DNA from: Oceanobacillus polygoni
GTDB taxonomy: Bacteria > Bacillota > Bacilli > Bacillales > Amphibacillaceae
Direction: 5' to 3'
Assembly: GCF_008304605.1 (NCBI RefSeq)
Contig: NZ_PIJY01000030.1
Coordinates: 20,580 to 84,579 of the forward strand
DNA: 64,000 nucleotides
Part shown: positions 38,037 to 50,402 of the stretch, one piece after another
How the letters are laid out: each line of letters begins with the position of its first letter
Position numbering within the stretch: position 1 is the first letter of the stretch
Notes under the pieces: generated by a model
Told to the model about the DNA's origin: nothing
Seen by the model: only the letters and a program-made list of their open reading frames with translations
The model's database searches: none
Translations under genes and position numbers: made by a program

Positions 38037-38045
38037 TAAAAAATT

Positions 38046-38558
38046 TTAATATGTCATTAGCGTTAATACATCATAGTCTTTCAGCTTTTCTTTACCATCT
38101 AAGTAGCTGAGTTCGACTAAGAAAGCACAACCTACAACAATACCACCGAGCTCTTCTACTAATTTGATCGTAGCTTCGATAGTACCACCTGTTGCAAGCA
38201 AATCATCCGTAATCAAAACACGTTGACCTGGCTTGATTGCATCTTTATGAATCGTTAATACATTCGTTCCATATTCGAGACCATAGTCCACTTTAATCAC
38301 TTCACGTGGCAGCTTTCCTTCCTTTCGAACAGGAGCAAAGCCTATTTCAAGTGCATAGGAAACAGGACAGCCTACAATAAAACCTCTTGCTTCTGGACCG
38401 ACTACAATGTCGATTTCTTTTTCTTTTGCATACGTAACGATTTCATCTACTGCTGCTTTATATGCTTTTCCATCTGCCATTAATGGTGTAATATCTTTAA
38501 ATTTAATTCCTTCTTTAGGCCAATCTTCAACGATTTTTATATGTTGCTTATAATCCAT
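38046..38558 (-). CDS. apt: adenine phosphoribosyltransferase
   Basis: 170 residues with [15 protein letters not shown] at the N terminus, GPEARGF, and the PRPP-binding loop [13 protein letters not shown]. It converts adenine and PRPP to AMP. Start overlaps the end of recJ by 11 bp, so it is translationally coupled. relA follows after about 240 bp. Confidence 0.97.
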   Translation of the reverse strand: MDYKQHIKIVEDWPKEGIKFKDITPLMADGKAYKAAVDEIVTYAKEKEIDIVVGPEARGFIVGCPVSYALEIGFAPVRKEGKLPREVIKVDYGLEYGTNVLTIHKDAIKPGQRVLITDDLLATGGTIEATIKLVEELGGIVVGCAFLVELSYLDGKEKLKDYDVLTLMTY

Positions 38559-40863
38559 TTACTACTTCCTCCTCGGGGGTATCCAAGTAATCCATACAGC
38601 CTTCAAACCACGTTTTCAATTCTTCATAATTCGAATAATATAGCTGTTTTTCAATATCTGCTTTGTTAAGACGTTCTTGATATAGTTTCGAGTCCGTTAA
38701 ATCCTTCTTCATCGGATTTGTCTCCACCTCAATAACTCCATCTTCTATTTTAACAAATCCCAGTTCAAAAAACACGCTTGAAATAAAGATAATTCTATCC
38801 TTACTCCAGCCCTTATGATTCATGATGGTCTGAAGCTCTGTTTTTAAATCAAGCACCCTTCGTTTCCTAACGAGCGCATAGAACCAAATAAACTCTTCCC
38901 TGGATGGGAAAGCCGACAAATATGCACTATCTTCAATATGATAACATGCGTATATATTAACTGGCTTTGTTTGGTTAATAATAGCTTTTAGCTGATTAAG
39001 ATTAGTTGGTAATTCATATATATAAAGTGTTTGCTTATTATCTAAAGTTTGAACATCTGTATCATACGTAATTTGTTCAACATCCGGGTGAACGCTCTGA
39101 TTCGATGTAGCGACTACTAATGCATCACTCGTATCTATGTGAACGTTACGATTCTTTTTTCCTCTAAAGTCAAATAACTGCCATTCATCAATTTTCATAT
39201 CCTGGATAAGAAACTGCGCTTTACGATTCCCGTTCCACTCGTTTATTCCAAGTTCTCCAGCTAATGATAATGCTGTATTCGGAGAAATGTGTTCATACAA
39301 TTCACCCATGCCAAAACCTATACTATCTAGCGTCTGACTATCTTGTTTGAATAGAAGTTTCAGATGGTTTTTTGCACTGCCAATTTTCCTAGCATCAGCT
39401 GGTATTTCGTTCAATTCAAAAATTGGTTTTGGGTTTTTCATGCCAAACGGTGCGAGTCTGGCAATTTCTTGAACGAGTTCTTCATTGATTGTCTCCACTG
39501 TTAGCTTTGCACTAATTTCAATTTCCTGTTTAAAATCTGCTTCTGTTAGCTCTTCACGAATAAACGTATCTAATTTTTCTTGTACAAGTTGCAGATTTTC
39601 GAGCGGAAATGTCATTCCTGCTGCCTGTGAGTGGCCACCAAAATGTGTAAAGAGCTCTCGAATTCGCATTCCATTTTGGAAAAAATCAAATGCTGGTATA
39701 CTTCTCGCCGAGCCTTTTACAGTGTTTGACTCATGCTTAACTGTTAGAACAATTGCTGGTCGATCATATTTTCGAACTAATTTTGACGCAACAATTCCAA
39801 GCACGCCTTCATTCCATCCTTCTTTAGCAACAATAATCACATCATGCGTTGCAGAGGATTCCACGATTTGCTGTGCTTCTTGAAAAATGTCATTCACAAT
39901 TTTTTTGCGTTGATTATTTATGACATCAATTTCTTCTGCCATTTCTTGTGCAACTTCATCGTCATCTGTCAATAACAATTGAACTGCTAAATCAGCATTT
40001 TCTAAGCGCCCCACAGCATTAATCCGTGGACCAATCATAAAACCAACATCTTCCTCCGTTACATTGCCTTCAATTTTACAAACCCGTTTAAGAGCTTTAA
40101 TTCCAGGATTCTGTGATATCGTTAATGCATGTAATCCATAAAATGCGAGTACTCTATTTTCATCCACAAGTGGAACGAGGTCGGCTATTGTTCCAATTGC
40201 TGCAAACTCTAACAAGTGCTTCGGAAAGTAGCCGAGCAAGCTTTGTGCAAATTTAAATGCTACACCGACACCTGCAAGCTCTTGGAATGGGTAAGCTTCT
40301 GAGCATTTTGGATGAATGATAGCAAAGCATTCCGGTAATTCTTCTTGTGGCTCATGATGATCCGTAATGATTAAGTCAATTCCTAATTCACTTGCCACTT
40401 GCGCTTCATGAACAGATGCGATTCCTGTATCTACTGTAATAATCAATGCAAATCCATTTTTAGCTGCTGCTCGAAAAGCTGCTTCGTTTGGACCATATCC
40501 TTCTGTAAAACGGTTCGGTATATAGAAGTCACAATCAGCTCCAAGCTCTTCCAATGCTTTCATTAATACTGTAGTTGAACTAACACCATCCGCATCATAA
40601 TCTCCATAGATTAAGATTTTTTCATCGTCATCTATCGCTTTATGTACACGTGCTGCTGCTCTTTCAATCGAATCGATTTTAACTGGGCTGTGTAAATTTT
40701 TAATATCAGGTGATAAAAATTGTCTTGCTTCTTCAATATTCGTTATTCCTCTTTGTTGCAGCAACTGTTTGACAATTGGGGATAATTCAATTGAATCATC
40801 TTCCCAATTCACTGCTGCTTCGTGTAGTGATGTATATTTCCAATTTGCTTTACTTTGTAACAT
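38548..40863 (-). CDS. recJ: single-strand-specific 5'-3' exonuclease RecJ
   Basis: 771 residues. DHH family motifs [32 protein letters not shown] and the DHHA1 domain [11 protein letters not shown]. The C-terminal extension of about 200 residues is typical of Bacillota RecJ. It resects DNA ends in recombination and mismatch repair. Linked with apt, as in Bacillus. Confidence 0.96.
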   Translation of the reverse strand: MLQSKANWKYTSLHEAAVNWEDDSIELSPIVKQLLQQRGITNIEEARQFLSPDIKNLHSPVKIDSIERAAARVHKAIDDDEKILIYGDYDADGVSSTTVLMKALEELGADCDFYIPNRFTEGYGPNEAAFRAAAKNGFALIITVDTGIASVHEAQVASELGIDLIITDHHEPQEELPECFAIIHPKCSEAYPFQELAGVGVAFKFAQSLLGYFPKHLLEFAAIGTIADLVPLVDENRVLAFYGLHALTISQNPGIKALKRVCKIEGNVTEEDVGFMIGPRINAVGRLENADLAVQLLLTDDDEVAQEMAEEIDVINNQRKKIVNDIFQEAQQIVESSATHDVIIVAKEGWNEGVLGIVASKLVRKYDRPAIVLTVKHESNTVKGSARSIPAFDFFQNGMRIRELFTHFGGHSQAAGMTFPLENLQLVQEKLDTFIREELTEADFKQEIEISAKLTVETINEELVQEIARLAPFGMKNPKPIFELNEIPADARKIGSAKNHLKLLFKQDSQTLDSIGFGMGELYEHISPNTALSLAGELGINEWNGNRKAQFLIQDMKIDEWQLFDFRGKKNRNVHIDTSDALVVATSNQSVHPDVEQITYDTDVQTLDNKQTLYIYELPTNLNQLKAIINQTKPVNIYACYHIEDSAYLSAFPSREEFIWFYALVRKRRVLDLKTELQTIMNHKGWSKDRIIFISSVFFELGFVKIEDGVIEVETNPMKKDLTDSKLYQERLNKADIEKQLYYSNYEELKTWFEGCMDYLDTPEEEVVNGL

Positions 40864-40919
40864 GATTTCACCCCTGACTAATCTATTATACTAGAGACAG
40901 GCAGGGGTAGCAATTAGAA

Positions 40920-41258
40920 TTATTTTGTTTTCGAGTAGGCGTCATTTGTTTTCGATGAACTACTTCTTATTTTACGCTCAACGGATAGACCATTTTCCTC
41001 TAATTTTGTAATCAATTTCGTGTTTTCAACCTTTAATCGCTTAGCCTCCCGCTGTAATCGATAAATACGTATTGCACCAACAGAAGCTGTTATAATCCCA
41101 CCCATTAAGACAGAAAATAAAATTACAAGTATTAATGGGGACTCTTGTGTCCAGAATAAATAGTTCACCTCAACAGAATCGACATTTGTAACAGCAAATA
41201 CGGCTACAATAATAACGAAAATAATCGATAATATAACATAGGTTTGTCCTTTTGTCAT
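40920..41258 (-). CDS. LapA/DUF1049 membrane protein (YrvD-like)
   Basis: 112 residues. Two transmembrane helices (about 6-24 and 40-62), the LapA-type motif FAVTNVDSVEVNYLFW between them, then a cytoplasmic coiled coil (YRLQREAKRLKVENTKLITKLEE). The family helps assemble envelope components in proteobacteria; its role in Bacillus is unknown. Same location as yrvD between secDF and recJ. Confidence 0.85.
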   Translation of the reverse strand: MTKGQTYVILSIIFVIIVAVFAVTNVDSVEVNYLFWTQESPLILVILFSVLMGGIITASVGAIRIYRLQREAKRLKVENTKLITKLEENGLSVERKIRSSSSKTNDAYSKTK

Positions 41259-41338
41259 CGTTCTCTCTCCCTTATTTTCTATCTATGTTGTTAGATTACC
41301 CTTTCTTCGTAAACTTCAATCAACTTAACGTAAAAGAA

Positions 41339-41373
41339 AATCCCTTGTCTAGTTAAAATAAAGACAAGGGATT
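41339..41373 (-). terminator. terminator after secDF
   Basis: AATCCCTTGTCT and AGACAAGGGATT form a perfect 12-bp stem, followed on the minus strand by TTTTCTTTT. Confidence 0.85.
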
Positions 41374-41383
41374 CTCCATTTAA

Positions 41384-43636
41384 TTATACCTGTGGTCCTT
41401 CTGGTGCTTTTTTCTTCGTGAAATCGAGTGGCTTTTCTTTCACTGATTTACCACGCCAAACGAGCCATAATTGGGAAGCTAACAGTAAGGATGAATAAGT
41501 TCCTGCAACAAGCCCAATTGTTAATGCAAATGCAAAGTTTGTAATGGAGGAAGCTCCAAGTACTAGAAACGCAATGACAGCAATAATAGTTGTAATCGAT
41601 GTATTCATCGTTCTCGTAAAGGACTGTACTATACTTGTATTTACAATGGATGTAAGCTCCTTAAAGGATTTCACACGTTTCTTCTTACGTATATTCTCTC
41701 GAATTCGATCAAATATAACAATTGTATTGTTAATTGAATACCCAACTATCGTTAAGATTGCGGCAACAATCGTTATATCAAATTCGATTTGAGTAACACT
41801 GAAAAATACGAGCATGAAAAATACGTCATGCAAGAGTGTAAGTAATGCTGTTATTGCAAAGAAGAATTCGAATCGGAATGTAACATAGATAATCATAAAG
41901 ATTGATGCGACTCCAACTGCGTAAATAGCATTCTTAACAAGTTCCTGACCTACAATTGGTGAGACAACGCTGATACTTGGCTCATGCCCATATCTCTCGT
42001 TAAAATACACTCTTACTTCTTCCGCCTCTGTATCCGTTAGAACACTATCGAATCTTGCGACCGCAAGCTCACTATTTTCCCCAGATAGGACGAGCGATTT
42101 AACCTCGTGCCCTAGCTCTTCAAATCCAGATTCTACCTCTTCTACTGTCAGGCTATTCGTCGAAACAACCTCCACCCTAGAACCACTAGTAAAATCAACA
42201 CCAGGGTTAATTTGAAACACAAGAATGGAAATTATCCCTAAAATAATAAGTACTGATGACCCAATAAAAAATTTATTTCGGTGCTGAACGAAATTAACGT
42301 TACGTTTAAAAATAGTCGGCTCTACTTCTTCCTTTGCGATATCTCGAATTTGTTCTTTGTTTACACCAAACCATGTTTTTCGTTTGGTCAAGAAACCACT
42401 TTGAACCCACAAACCTAATAGTATCCTTGTTCCAAGCACAGCTGTTAGAAAGCTAATCAAAATACTAATGATTAACATTGTCGCAAATCCTTTTACCGAG
42501 CTTGTCCCAAAAATGAATAATACGACGGCAGCAATTATAGTTGTAAGGTTCGCATCCAAGATCGTAGTAAAGGAGTTCTTATTACCGGTCTTAAATGCTG
42601 CCTTGACAGATTTTCCTGTTCGCAATTCCTCTTTAATGCGTTCAAATGTAATAACATTCGCATCCACTGCCATACCGACCCCTAATATCAGGGCAGCAAT
42701 TCCGGATAATGTTAAGACACCATTTAAAAGCTGGAATACTAATATAACTAAATAAATATAGAATGCTAAATTAATTGTTGCTATGAAACCTGAGAATCGA
42801 TAAAAAACTAGCATGAACAATACGATTAAGCCGATTCCGATAGCCGCAGCAAAGATCATTTGATTCAACGCTTGCTCTCCAAATTGCGCTCCTACCGATG
42901 TTGAGAATATTTCTGTCATGTGTACAGGTAGTGAACCGGAATTAATAATATCTGCTAATTGTTTCGCAGATTCAACCGTAAAATCACCACTAATCATAAC
43001 ATCAGTTGTATGTAATCGTTCGCTAACATTTGGTGCAGATACAAACTTTGGCTCACTTTTAAAAGCTTCTTCAGCATATGAATCGCCTTCTTGGAAATCC
43101 ATCCAAATAACAAGCTTATTGTCTGGAATGCTCATTTGGCTAATCTGTGTCGTTACTTCCCCAAATTTCGCTGCATCCTTTAATTGTAATGTTACAATGG
43201 GGGCATTTGTATTTGGATCAAAATCTTGTTTCGCACTACCTTCACGTACATCTGAACCATCAAGCAATTCCTGATCATTCACATCTCGAAAGGATAATTG
43301 AGCAGATGTAGATAGCATATCTCTTGCCTCTGACTGATCTTCAACTCCTGCCAGTTGCACACGAATTCGATCTTCTCCCTCAATATCGATAACAGCTTCA
43401 CTTATTCCTAAGCGATTCACACGATCATTTAATGTCTGAACCGTCCCCTCCATTAAACCTCTCGTTACATCTTGGCTGCTATCAACAGGTTCCACTTCAT
43501 AAAGGACCTCAAATCCCCCTTGTAGATCCAATCCAAGATTTATATTTTTGGTAATACCTGGTACCGTTGTTCCAATCGTCAATGTTAAAGCAACAACGAC
43601 TAGAAAAAAGGCAACGATTCTGCCTCTCTTTTTCAT
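41384..43636 (-). CDS. secDF: fused protein translocase component SecDF
   Basis: 750 residues. The SecD half (1-410) includes LGLDLQGGFEVLYEV, an extracytoplasmic P1 domain and a six-helix block. The SecF half (about 445-735) includes PGVDFTSGSRVEV, GYSINNTIVIFDRIREN and a second six-helix block. It uses the proton motive force to aid release of exported proteins. The SecD-SecF fusion is the usual form in Bacillus. Confidence 0.97.
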   Translation of the reverse strand: MKKRGRIVAFFLVVVALTLTIGTTVPGITKNINLGLDLQGGFEVLYEVEPVDSSQDVTRGLMEGTVQTLNDRVNRLGISEAVIDIEGEDRIRVQLAGVEDQSEARDMLSTSAQLSFRDVNDQELLDGSDVREGSAKQDFDPNTNAPIVTLQLKDAAKFGEVTTQISQMSIPDNKLVIWMDFQEGDSYAEEAFKSEPKFVSAPNVSERLHTTDVMISGDFTVESAKQLADIINSGSLPVHMTEIFSTSVGAQFGEQALNQMIFAAAIGIGLIVLFMLVFYRFSGFIATINLAFYIYLVILVFQLLNGVLTLSGIAALILGVGMAVDANVITFERIKEELRTGKSVKAAFKTGNKNSFTTILDANLTTIIAAVVLFIFGTSSVKGFATMLIISILISFLTAVLGTRILLGLWVQSGFLTKRKTWFGVNKEQIRDIAKEEVEPTIFKRNVNFVQHRNKFFIGSSVLIILGIISILVFQINPGVDFTSGSRVEVVSTNSLTVEEVESGFEELGHEVKSLVLSGENSELAVARFDSVLTDTEAEEVRVYFNERYGHEPSISVVSPIVGQELVKNAIYAVGVASIFMIIYVTFRFEFFFAITALLTLLHDVFFMLVFFSVTQIEFDITIVAAILTIVGYSINNTIVIFDRIRENIRKKKRVKSFKELTSIVNTSIVQSFTRTMNTSITTIIAVIAFLVLGASSITNFAFALTIGLVAGTYSSLLLASQLWLVWRGKSVKEKPLDFTKKKAPEGPQV

Positions 43637-43691
43637 TAATTTGGTGCCTCCTTCATATACCCATAACTATTACTTTCTGTATATGTAAAAT

Positions 43692-43994
43692 TTATTCTTC
43701 TGTTGTTTCTCCGGCTCCAGTCAGTGCAGCAATTGAAGCCATCAAATCCTCGTTTTGGTAAGAGCTAATTGTTAAATAGCTTAAGTACGTATTGGATGCC
43801 ATATGAAAAATATCCTGAACAACTTCATGAATTCGTTTATCAGGTTCTCCCTTCCATACTTTTTGTACGAGACATTTCCATACATCATCAGGAGTTGCCT
43901 GCGAATATCCCATCATTTCCAGTTCATCTGCTTTACTCTCCAAAGCAGGTTGAACAACCTGCTTCCATTCGCTAACGCCCTGTATAATTTCCAT
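43692..43994 (-). CDS. comN: post-transcriptional regulator ComN (YrzD)
   Basis: 100 residues, soluble, with the family pattern ALESKADELEMMGYSQATPDDVWKCL, then YLSYLTISSYQNEDL. ComN in Bacillus subtilis controls comE operon mRNA at the septum and poles with DivIVA. Located between secDF and spoVB as there. Whether competence genes exist in this genome cannot be judged from the window. Confidence 0.88.
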   Translation of the reverse strand: MEIIQGVSEWKQVVQPALESKADELEMMGYSQATPDDVWKCLVQKVWKGEPDKRIHEVVQDIFHMASNTYLSYLTISSYQNEDLMASIAALTGAGETTEE

Positions 43995-44033
43995 GTTATC
44001 CCACCAATTCTTATCGTATACTTTTTTAGCTTG

Positions 44034-44064
44034 TCATGCTTTGTCCACTATTTAGCATATATAT
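44034..44064 (+). promoter_or_regulatory. candidate sigma-E promoter of spoVB
   Basis: TCATGCT (44034-44040), 15-base spacer, CATATATAT (44056-44064), a fair match to the sigma-E consensus. Lies about 45 bases before the start. Confidence 0.4.
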
Positions 44065-44109
44065 CATTGTATAGTAATTTTTATTATTTGAGAAGGCGGG
44101 TCGAATAAA

Positions 44110-45660
44110 ATGACCAAACAAACATTTTTACAAGGTGCAATCATCTTAATCATTGCTGGAATGATTACTCGCTTTATGGGGTTTATCAATCGAATTGTTG
44201 TTGCAAGACTGATGGGAGAAGAAGGTGTCGGGTTATATATGATGGCACTCCCGACCCTCTTCTTAGTAATGACATTAACTCAACTTGGTTTACCGGTCGC
44301 CATATCCAAACGCGTTGCCGAAGCAGATGCCGCGAATGACCAAGCAAAAGTAAAAAGGATTGTTGTCGTTTCTCTAGTGATTACCTTTATCTCTAGTATT
44401 GTATTCACAATCGTGATGGCAGTTGGCGCGCCATATATCGCTTCCACTTTGTTAACAGATAGCCGAGCAATGCTCCCAATTCTTGCGATCAGCCCAATCA
44501 TCCCAATTACAGCAATTGCTGCAGTGCTAAGAGGCTATTTCCAGGGGAAGCAGAATATGAAGCCGCAAAGCTATGCCCAAGTTATTGAACAGCTTGTGAG
44601 AATTACCTGTGTCGCGTTCTTCGTAAACCTTTTGCTTCCATATGGCGTTGAATACGCAGCGGCTGGAGCAATGATAAGTGTCATCATTGGAGAATTCATT
44701 TCCTTAATGTATATGGTCTATTCATTCAAGCGAAAGAAAACCTTACGATTGAGACATCGTTTTTTCGCTTATCTACAATCAAGCAAAAATGTTGTCAAGG
44801 AACTACTATCTATCGCCCTTCCAAGCATGGGAAGCAGAATGATAGGATCTATTTCTAACTTTTTAGAACCGATACTCGTTGTACAAAGCTTAGCGATTGC
44901 CGGAGTTGCAAGTGCTGTTGCTACAAAGCAATATGGTGAACTAACTGGCTATGTGATGCCTTTACTATTCTTACCAACCTTTATTACACATTCTCTTGCT
45001 GTCGCACTTGTACCTTCGATCGCTGAAGCTGAAGCAAAGAAAAATATGTCCTTGATCCATTATCGTATTCATCAGTCGATCCGTATCTCATTTGCTTCAG
45101 GAGGCATTTCAACAGTCGTCCTATCGATATTTTCTGTGCAACTACTTACGTATATGTATGGAACAGGCAATGCCAGTCATTATTTAGTTTTGATGGCACC
45201 ATTCTTTTTACTGCATTATATTCAGTCCCCACTTCAAGCTGCACTGCAAGCACTCGACCTTGCGAAGCCAGCCATGTGGAATAGCCTCTGTGGTGTAGCA
45301 CTGAAGTCAGTTGTATTAGTTATGCTCGCGTCTAACCCGAACTTTGGAATAATGGGTGCGGCAATTGGATTATGTACAGGGGTCGTCTTGGTTACATTAT
45401 TACATTTAGCGGTATTAAAAAAGGTTATTGGCTATTCTATTCCTTTTCTTGATATTGGTAAAATGATCCTTCTACTTGCCTTAACATGGATGTTTGGTAG
45501 TTTTCTTAAGCGTATCTATGAATCGATGGATCCCCATGTACTCCTTTTCCTATCCGTTTTAATTATACTAGCAGTAGGCTATATCATTCTTTTATTTGTT
45601 TTAAAATTTATTACGAAAGAAGAGCTCAAGCAAATACCATTTTTCAATAAAAAGAAATAA
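44110..45660 (+). CDS. spoVB: stage V sporulation protein B (MurJ/MATE-like flippase)
   Basis: 516 residues with about 14 transmembrane helices of the polysaccharide-biosynthesis/MOP fold (FMGFINRIVVARLMGEEGVGLYMMALP; PIIPITAIAAVLRGYFQGKQNM). SpoVB is needed for spore cortex formation and is thought to flip lipid-linked precursors. A G+C-rich ribosome binding site (GAAGGCGGG) precedes the ATG. Convergent with the ArsB-like gene through a shared terminator. Confidence 0.94.
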   Translation: MTKQTFLQGAIILIIAGMITRFMGFINRIVVARLMGEEGVGLYMMALPTLFLVMTLTQLGLPVAISKRVAEADAANDQAKVKRIVVVSLVITFISSIVFTIVMAVGAPYIASTLLTDSRAMLPILAISPIIPITAIAAVLRGYFQGKQNMKPQSYAQVIEQLVRITCVAFFVNLLLPYGVEYAAAGAMISVIIGEFISLMYMVYSFKRKKTLRLRHRFFAYLQSSKNVVKELLSIALPSMGSRMIGSISNFLEPILVVQSLAIAGVASAVATKQYGELTGYVMPLLFLPTFITHSLAVALVPSIAEAEAKKNMSLIHYRIHQSIRISFASGGISTVVLSIFSVQLLTYMYGTGNASHYLVLMAPFFLLHYIQSPLQAALQALDLAKPAMWNSLCGVALKSVVLVMLASNPNFGIMGAAIGLCTGVVLVTLLHLAVLKKVIGYSIPFLDIGKMILLLALTWMFGSFLKRIYESMDPHVLLFLSVLIILAVGYIILLFVLKFITKEELKQIPFFNKKK

Positions 45661-45693
45661 GAAAATGACACTTGCTTAACAGGTGTCATTTTC
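45661..45693. terminator. bidirectional terminator between spoVB and the ArsB-like gene
   Basis: GAAAATGACAC(T)TG and GGTGTCATTTTC form a 12-bp stem immediately after the spoVB stop and immediately before the other gene's stop; each side ends in a T run. Confidence 0.88.
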
Positions 45694-46986
45694 TTATCCC
45701 ATATATGGAATTAAGTAACGAACATAAATATAAATCGTTGATACGATTAAAGACAGCACGACGATTAAAATTCCATATTTCATAAAGCGCAGAAAGGAAA
45801 TTCTCTGATTGTCCGCTTCTGCTAATCCAGCAACTACAACATTAGCGGATGCACCTACAAGCGTTGCATTTCCTCCCAAACAGGACCCAAGTGCTAACGC
45901 CCACCAAACCGGATCCAAATAAACCATTCCATATGTCTCAAACTCATGAATTACCGGTATCATCGCGGCGACAAATGGAATATTATCGATAAAACCGGAA
46001 GCCAAGCCAGATATCCATAAAATGAGTAAGGTTGTCTTTACATAATCTCCTTCTGTTGAAACAACAATTAATCTAGCTATTTCATCAATAACACCCGCAT
46101 GCTGTAGACCTCCAACAATCGTGAACAAACCAATAAAGAAGAATAAGGTCACCCATTCCACCTTTGATAAAATTTCTTCCGTTTTCAACTCGTTCTCTGT
46201 TAGCAATAATAATAAAATTGCTCCGGTTAATGCGATAGCGGTCATTTCAACATGCACGATAGCATGTAAAAGAAAACCTAAAATTGTCATAAGAAGAACA
46301 GTGATCGATTTATATAATAAAGCAGATTGAATGAGGTTTTCTTTTGCATCAATCGAGAGGAGTTCGTTTAAATTTGGTTGATACGTACTTAGCTGTTTTT
46401 GGAATAAAAGATAACTAATAATGATGAGCAGCACTAGCAAAATTAGTGCTACTGGTGCAGTGTGAGCAAGAAAGGTCAAAAATGTAAAATGTTCTACCGC
46501 TTGTCCAATCATGATATTAGGGGGATCACCGATCAGTGTTGCAGTCCCTCCGATATTCGAACTGAAAATGATCATTAATAAATAAGGAAAAGCAGGCAGC
46601 TTGAGAAGCCTTGTTATCTTTAGCATAACTGGCACAAAAATTAAAACTGTTGTTACATTATCCAAAAATGCGGACCCTATCGCTGTTAGCAACACCGAAC
46701 CGATCAATAAGAGCATTGGATCCCCTCGTACACTTTGAGCGAATCGAATGGCAATAAACGTAAATAGACCGGTCTTTTCTGTAATTGCTATTAGTACCAT
46801 CATGGAAAATAATAATGCAATCGTATTCCAATCGATATATTGAAAAAACATATCATCTGTAGTGTAGATTCCAGTCAACAGTAAAAGTGCTCCACCAGAG
46901 AGCGCAGCTATCGCACGATTAATTCGCTCGGTCATAATAAAAAAATAACTGACGATAAATATTACAATTGCAAGTATGACATCCAT
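45694..46986 (-). CDS. ArsB/NhaD-type ion transporter
   Basis: 430 residues with about 11-12 transmembrane helices. Family motifs include IGSAFLDNVTTVLIFVPV, NIGGTATLIGDPPNIMIG and SGFIDNIPFVAAMIPV, the duplicated hairpin signatures of the ArsB/NhaD (IT) superfamily. It may be an arsenite permease or a Na+/H+ antiporter; no arsR or arsC lies nearby, and the family occurs in halotolerant bacilli, so cation antiport is a reasonable guess. Confidence 0.82.
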   Translation of the reverse strand: MDVILAIVIFIVSYFFIMTERINRAIAALSGGALLLLTGIYTTDDMFFQYIDWNTIALLFSMMVLIAITEKTGLFTFIAIRFAQSVRGDPMLLLIGSVLLTAIGSAFLDNVTTVLIFVPVMLKITRLLKLPAFPYLLMIIFSSNIGGTATLIGDPPNIMIGQAVEHFTFLTFLAHTAPVALILLVLLIIISYLLFQKQLSTYQPNLNELLSIDAKENLIQSALLYKSITVLLMTILGFLLHAIVHVEMTAIALTGAILLLLLTENELKTEEILSKVEWVTLFFFIGLFTIVGGLQHAGVIDEIARLIVVSTEGDYVKTTLLILWISGLASGFIDNIPFVAAMIPVIHEFETYGMVYLDPVWWALALGSCLGGNATLVGASANVVVAGLAEADNQRISFLRFMKYGILIVVLSLIVSTIYIYVRYLIPYMG

Positions 46987-47134
46987 AGTAGCCCTCTTTC
47001 AACATAATTTTTTCGCCTTTGGAGATCTGCCTACTAGCATTGTATGCTTGGAAAAATATAAATATTTTCTTCTAAATAGAATTTGTCCGAATAAAATGAA
47101 CATAAGCGGACAATCATGCGAGAGGAGAATGGAT

Positions 47135-47515
47135 ATGCAAAAAAATCAACTAACTGCATTGCTGTATGGATGGATTGTAGTATTCGGTATTATTTTGTTA
47201 TCTAGTTTGGTATTAGCGCTTGTTTTACAGTTTACAGCATTTGATGAGCCTGGATTAAGATGGGCTACTTTAATTATCGGCGTACTCGCTTTATTTCTCG
47301 GTGGAATTACAGCAGGGGCAAAAGGGAAATCGAAGGGATGGATGATCGGTGGCACAATTGGGTTAGGATTTACATTACTTATCTTCTTAGTCCAGTATTT
47401 AGGATACCAACAAGGATTTTCAATAGAACAATCACTTCATCATCTTGGCTTTCTAGCTGCTGCATTATTCGGTGGAATTATCGGGGTTAATCTCATCGGT
47501 GGTCAAGCTGAGTAG
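47135..47515 (+). CDS. TIGR04086 family membrane protein (YrzE-like)
   Basis: 126 residues from ATG 47135, seven bases after GAGGAG; the frame is open far upstream but has no other site. Four transmembrane helices (about 10-32, 40-60, 66-88, 98-120) with Gly-rich turns. Same position as yrzE near spoVB and yajC in Bacillus. Function unknown. Confidence 0.82.
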   Translation: MQKNQLTALLYGWIVVFGIILLSSLVLALVLQFTAFDEPGLRWATLIIGVLALFLGGITAGAKGKSKGWMIGGTIGLGFTLLIFLVQYLGYQQGFSIEQSLHHLGFLAAALFGGIIGVNLIGGQAE

Positions 47516-47563
47516 TGAAAAACTATGGATTGCTTCTAAAGCACGCGAAACGTTTATATCCAT

Positions 47564-47607
47564 TTAAAAAAGAAGTTAATGCAAAACGCACTAACTTCTT
47601 TTTATTT
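47564..47607. terminator. bidirectional terminator between the yrzE-like gene and yajC
   Basis: AAAAAGAAGTTA(A)TGC and GCA(C)TAACTTCTTTTT around a small loop; runs of T on both strands. Confidence 0.8.
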
Positions 47608-47690
47608 TTCTATGTACATTCATACATAATGCATGTATCTGTATAAGCCAAAGACCAACGTTCCTTAGCTTATAACTTGGATACACTCAC

Positions 47691-47951
47691 TTACCCTTGT
47701 TTTACTTCGCGAACTGCAGAGCGGTCATACGTAAGCTTTGCACCATCATTCGTGATAAGAACGATTGTATCCTCATCTAGTGCATGAACTTTTGCATGAA
47801 GCCCACCAATTGTTACGATATCATCGCCTTTTTGCAGATCTGTTTGCATTTCTCTAACTTTTTTCTGACGCTTCTGTTGTGGTCGGATAAGCAGGAAATA
47901 GAAAATAACAAACATCAAAATAATCGGTGATAATGAAACGAGCATTTCCAT
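47691..47951 (-). CDS. yajC: preprotein translocase subunit YajC
   Basis: 86 residues from ATG 47951 (AAGGGGGTG upstream; another ATG six bases earlier). One N-terminal transmembrane helix, then the family motif FLLIRPQQKRQKKVREMQ and KGDDIVTIGGLHAKV. Accessory to SecDF. It follows tgt by about 30 bases as in most bacteria. Confidence 0.95.
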   Translation of the reverse strand: MEMLVSLSPIILMFVIFYFLLIRPQQKRQKKVREMQTDLQKGDDIVTIGGLHAKVHALDEDTIVLITNDGAKLTYDRSAVREVKQG

Positions 47952-47980
47952 GTACATTCACCCCCTTCTATTCTTAAACA

Positions 47981-50165
<2,185 letters not shown>

Positions 50166-50205
50166 AATGTAACTCCTTACTGTTCGAACTATCTCTTACT
50201 GTACC

Positions 50206-50397
50206 TCAACGGAATCGACCGAAGATGAAAAACAGGACTGATAAAATAATACTGATAATAATCGATGTCACAATTGGAAAGTACATCGTAAAATTCCCTT
50301 TTCTAATCACAATGTCTCCCGGTAATTTACCGATAAACGTCCAAATTAACCCGATAATGATAAATAAAATACCCAACACGATAAAAAGCTTACCCAT
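50206..50397 (-). CDS. DUF2905 small membrane protein
   Basis: 63 residues from ATG 50397, nine bases after GAGGA; an ATG at 50406 overlaps the ruvB stop (ATGA) and would add three residues. Two transmembrane helices with the conserved GKLPGDIVIRKGNFTMYFP between them define DUF2905. It commonly lies between ruvB and queA. Function unknown. Confidence 0.87.
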   Translation of the reverse strand: MGKLFIVLGILFIIIGLIWTFIGKLPGDIVIRKGNFTMYFPIVTSIIISIILSVLFFIFGRFR

Positions 50398-50402
50398 TTT
50401 TA

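Noticed and set aside
46976..47134. N-terminal extension of the TIGR04086 protein back to 46976
   Set aside because: The extension overlaps the opposite gene's start, has no ribosome binding site and no family similarity; ATG 47135 has GAGGAG at proper spacing.
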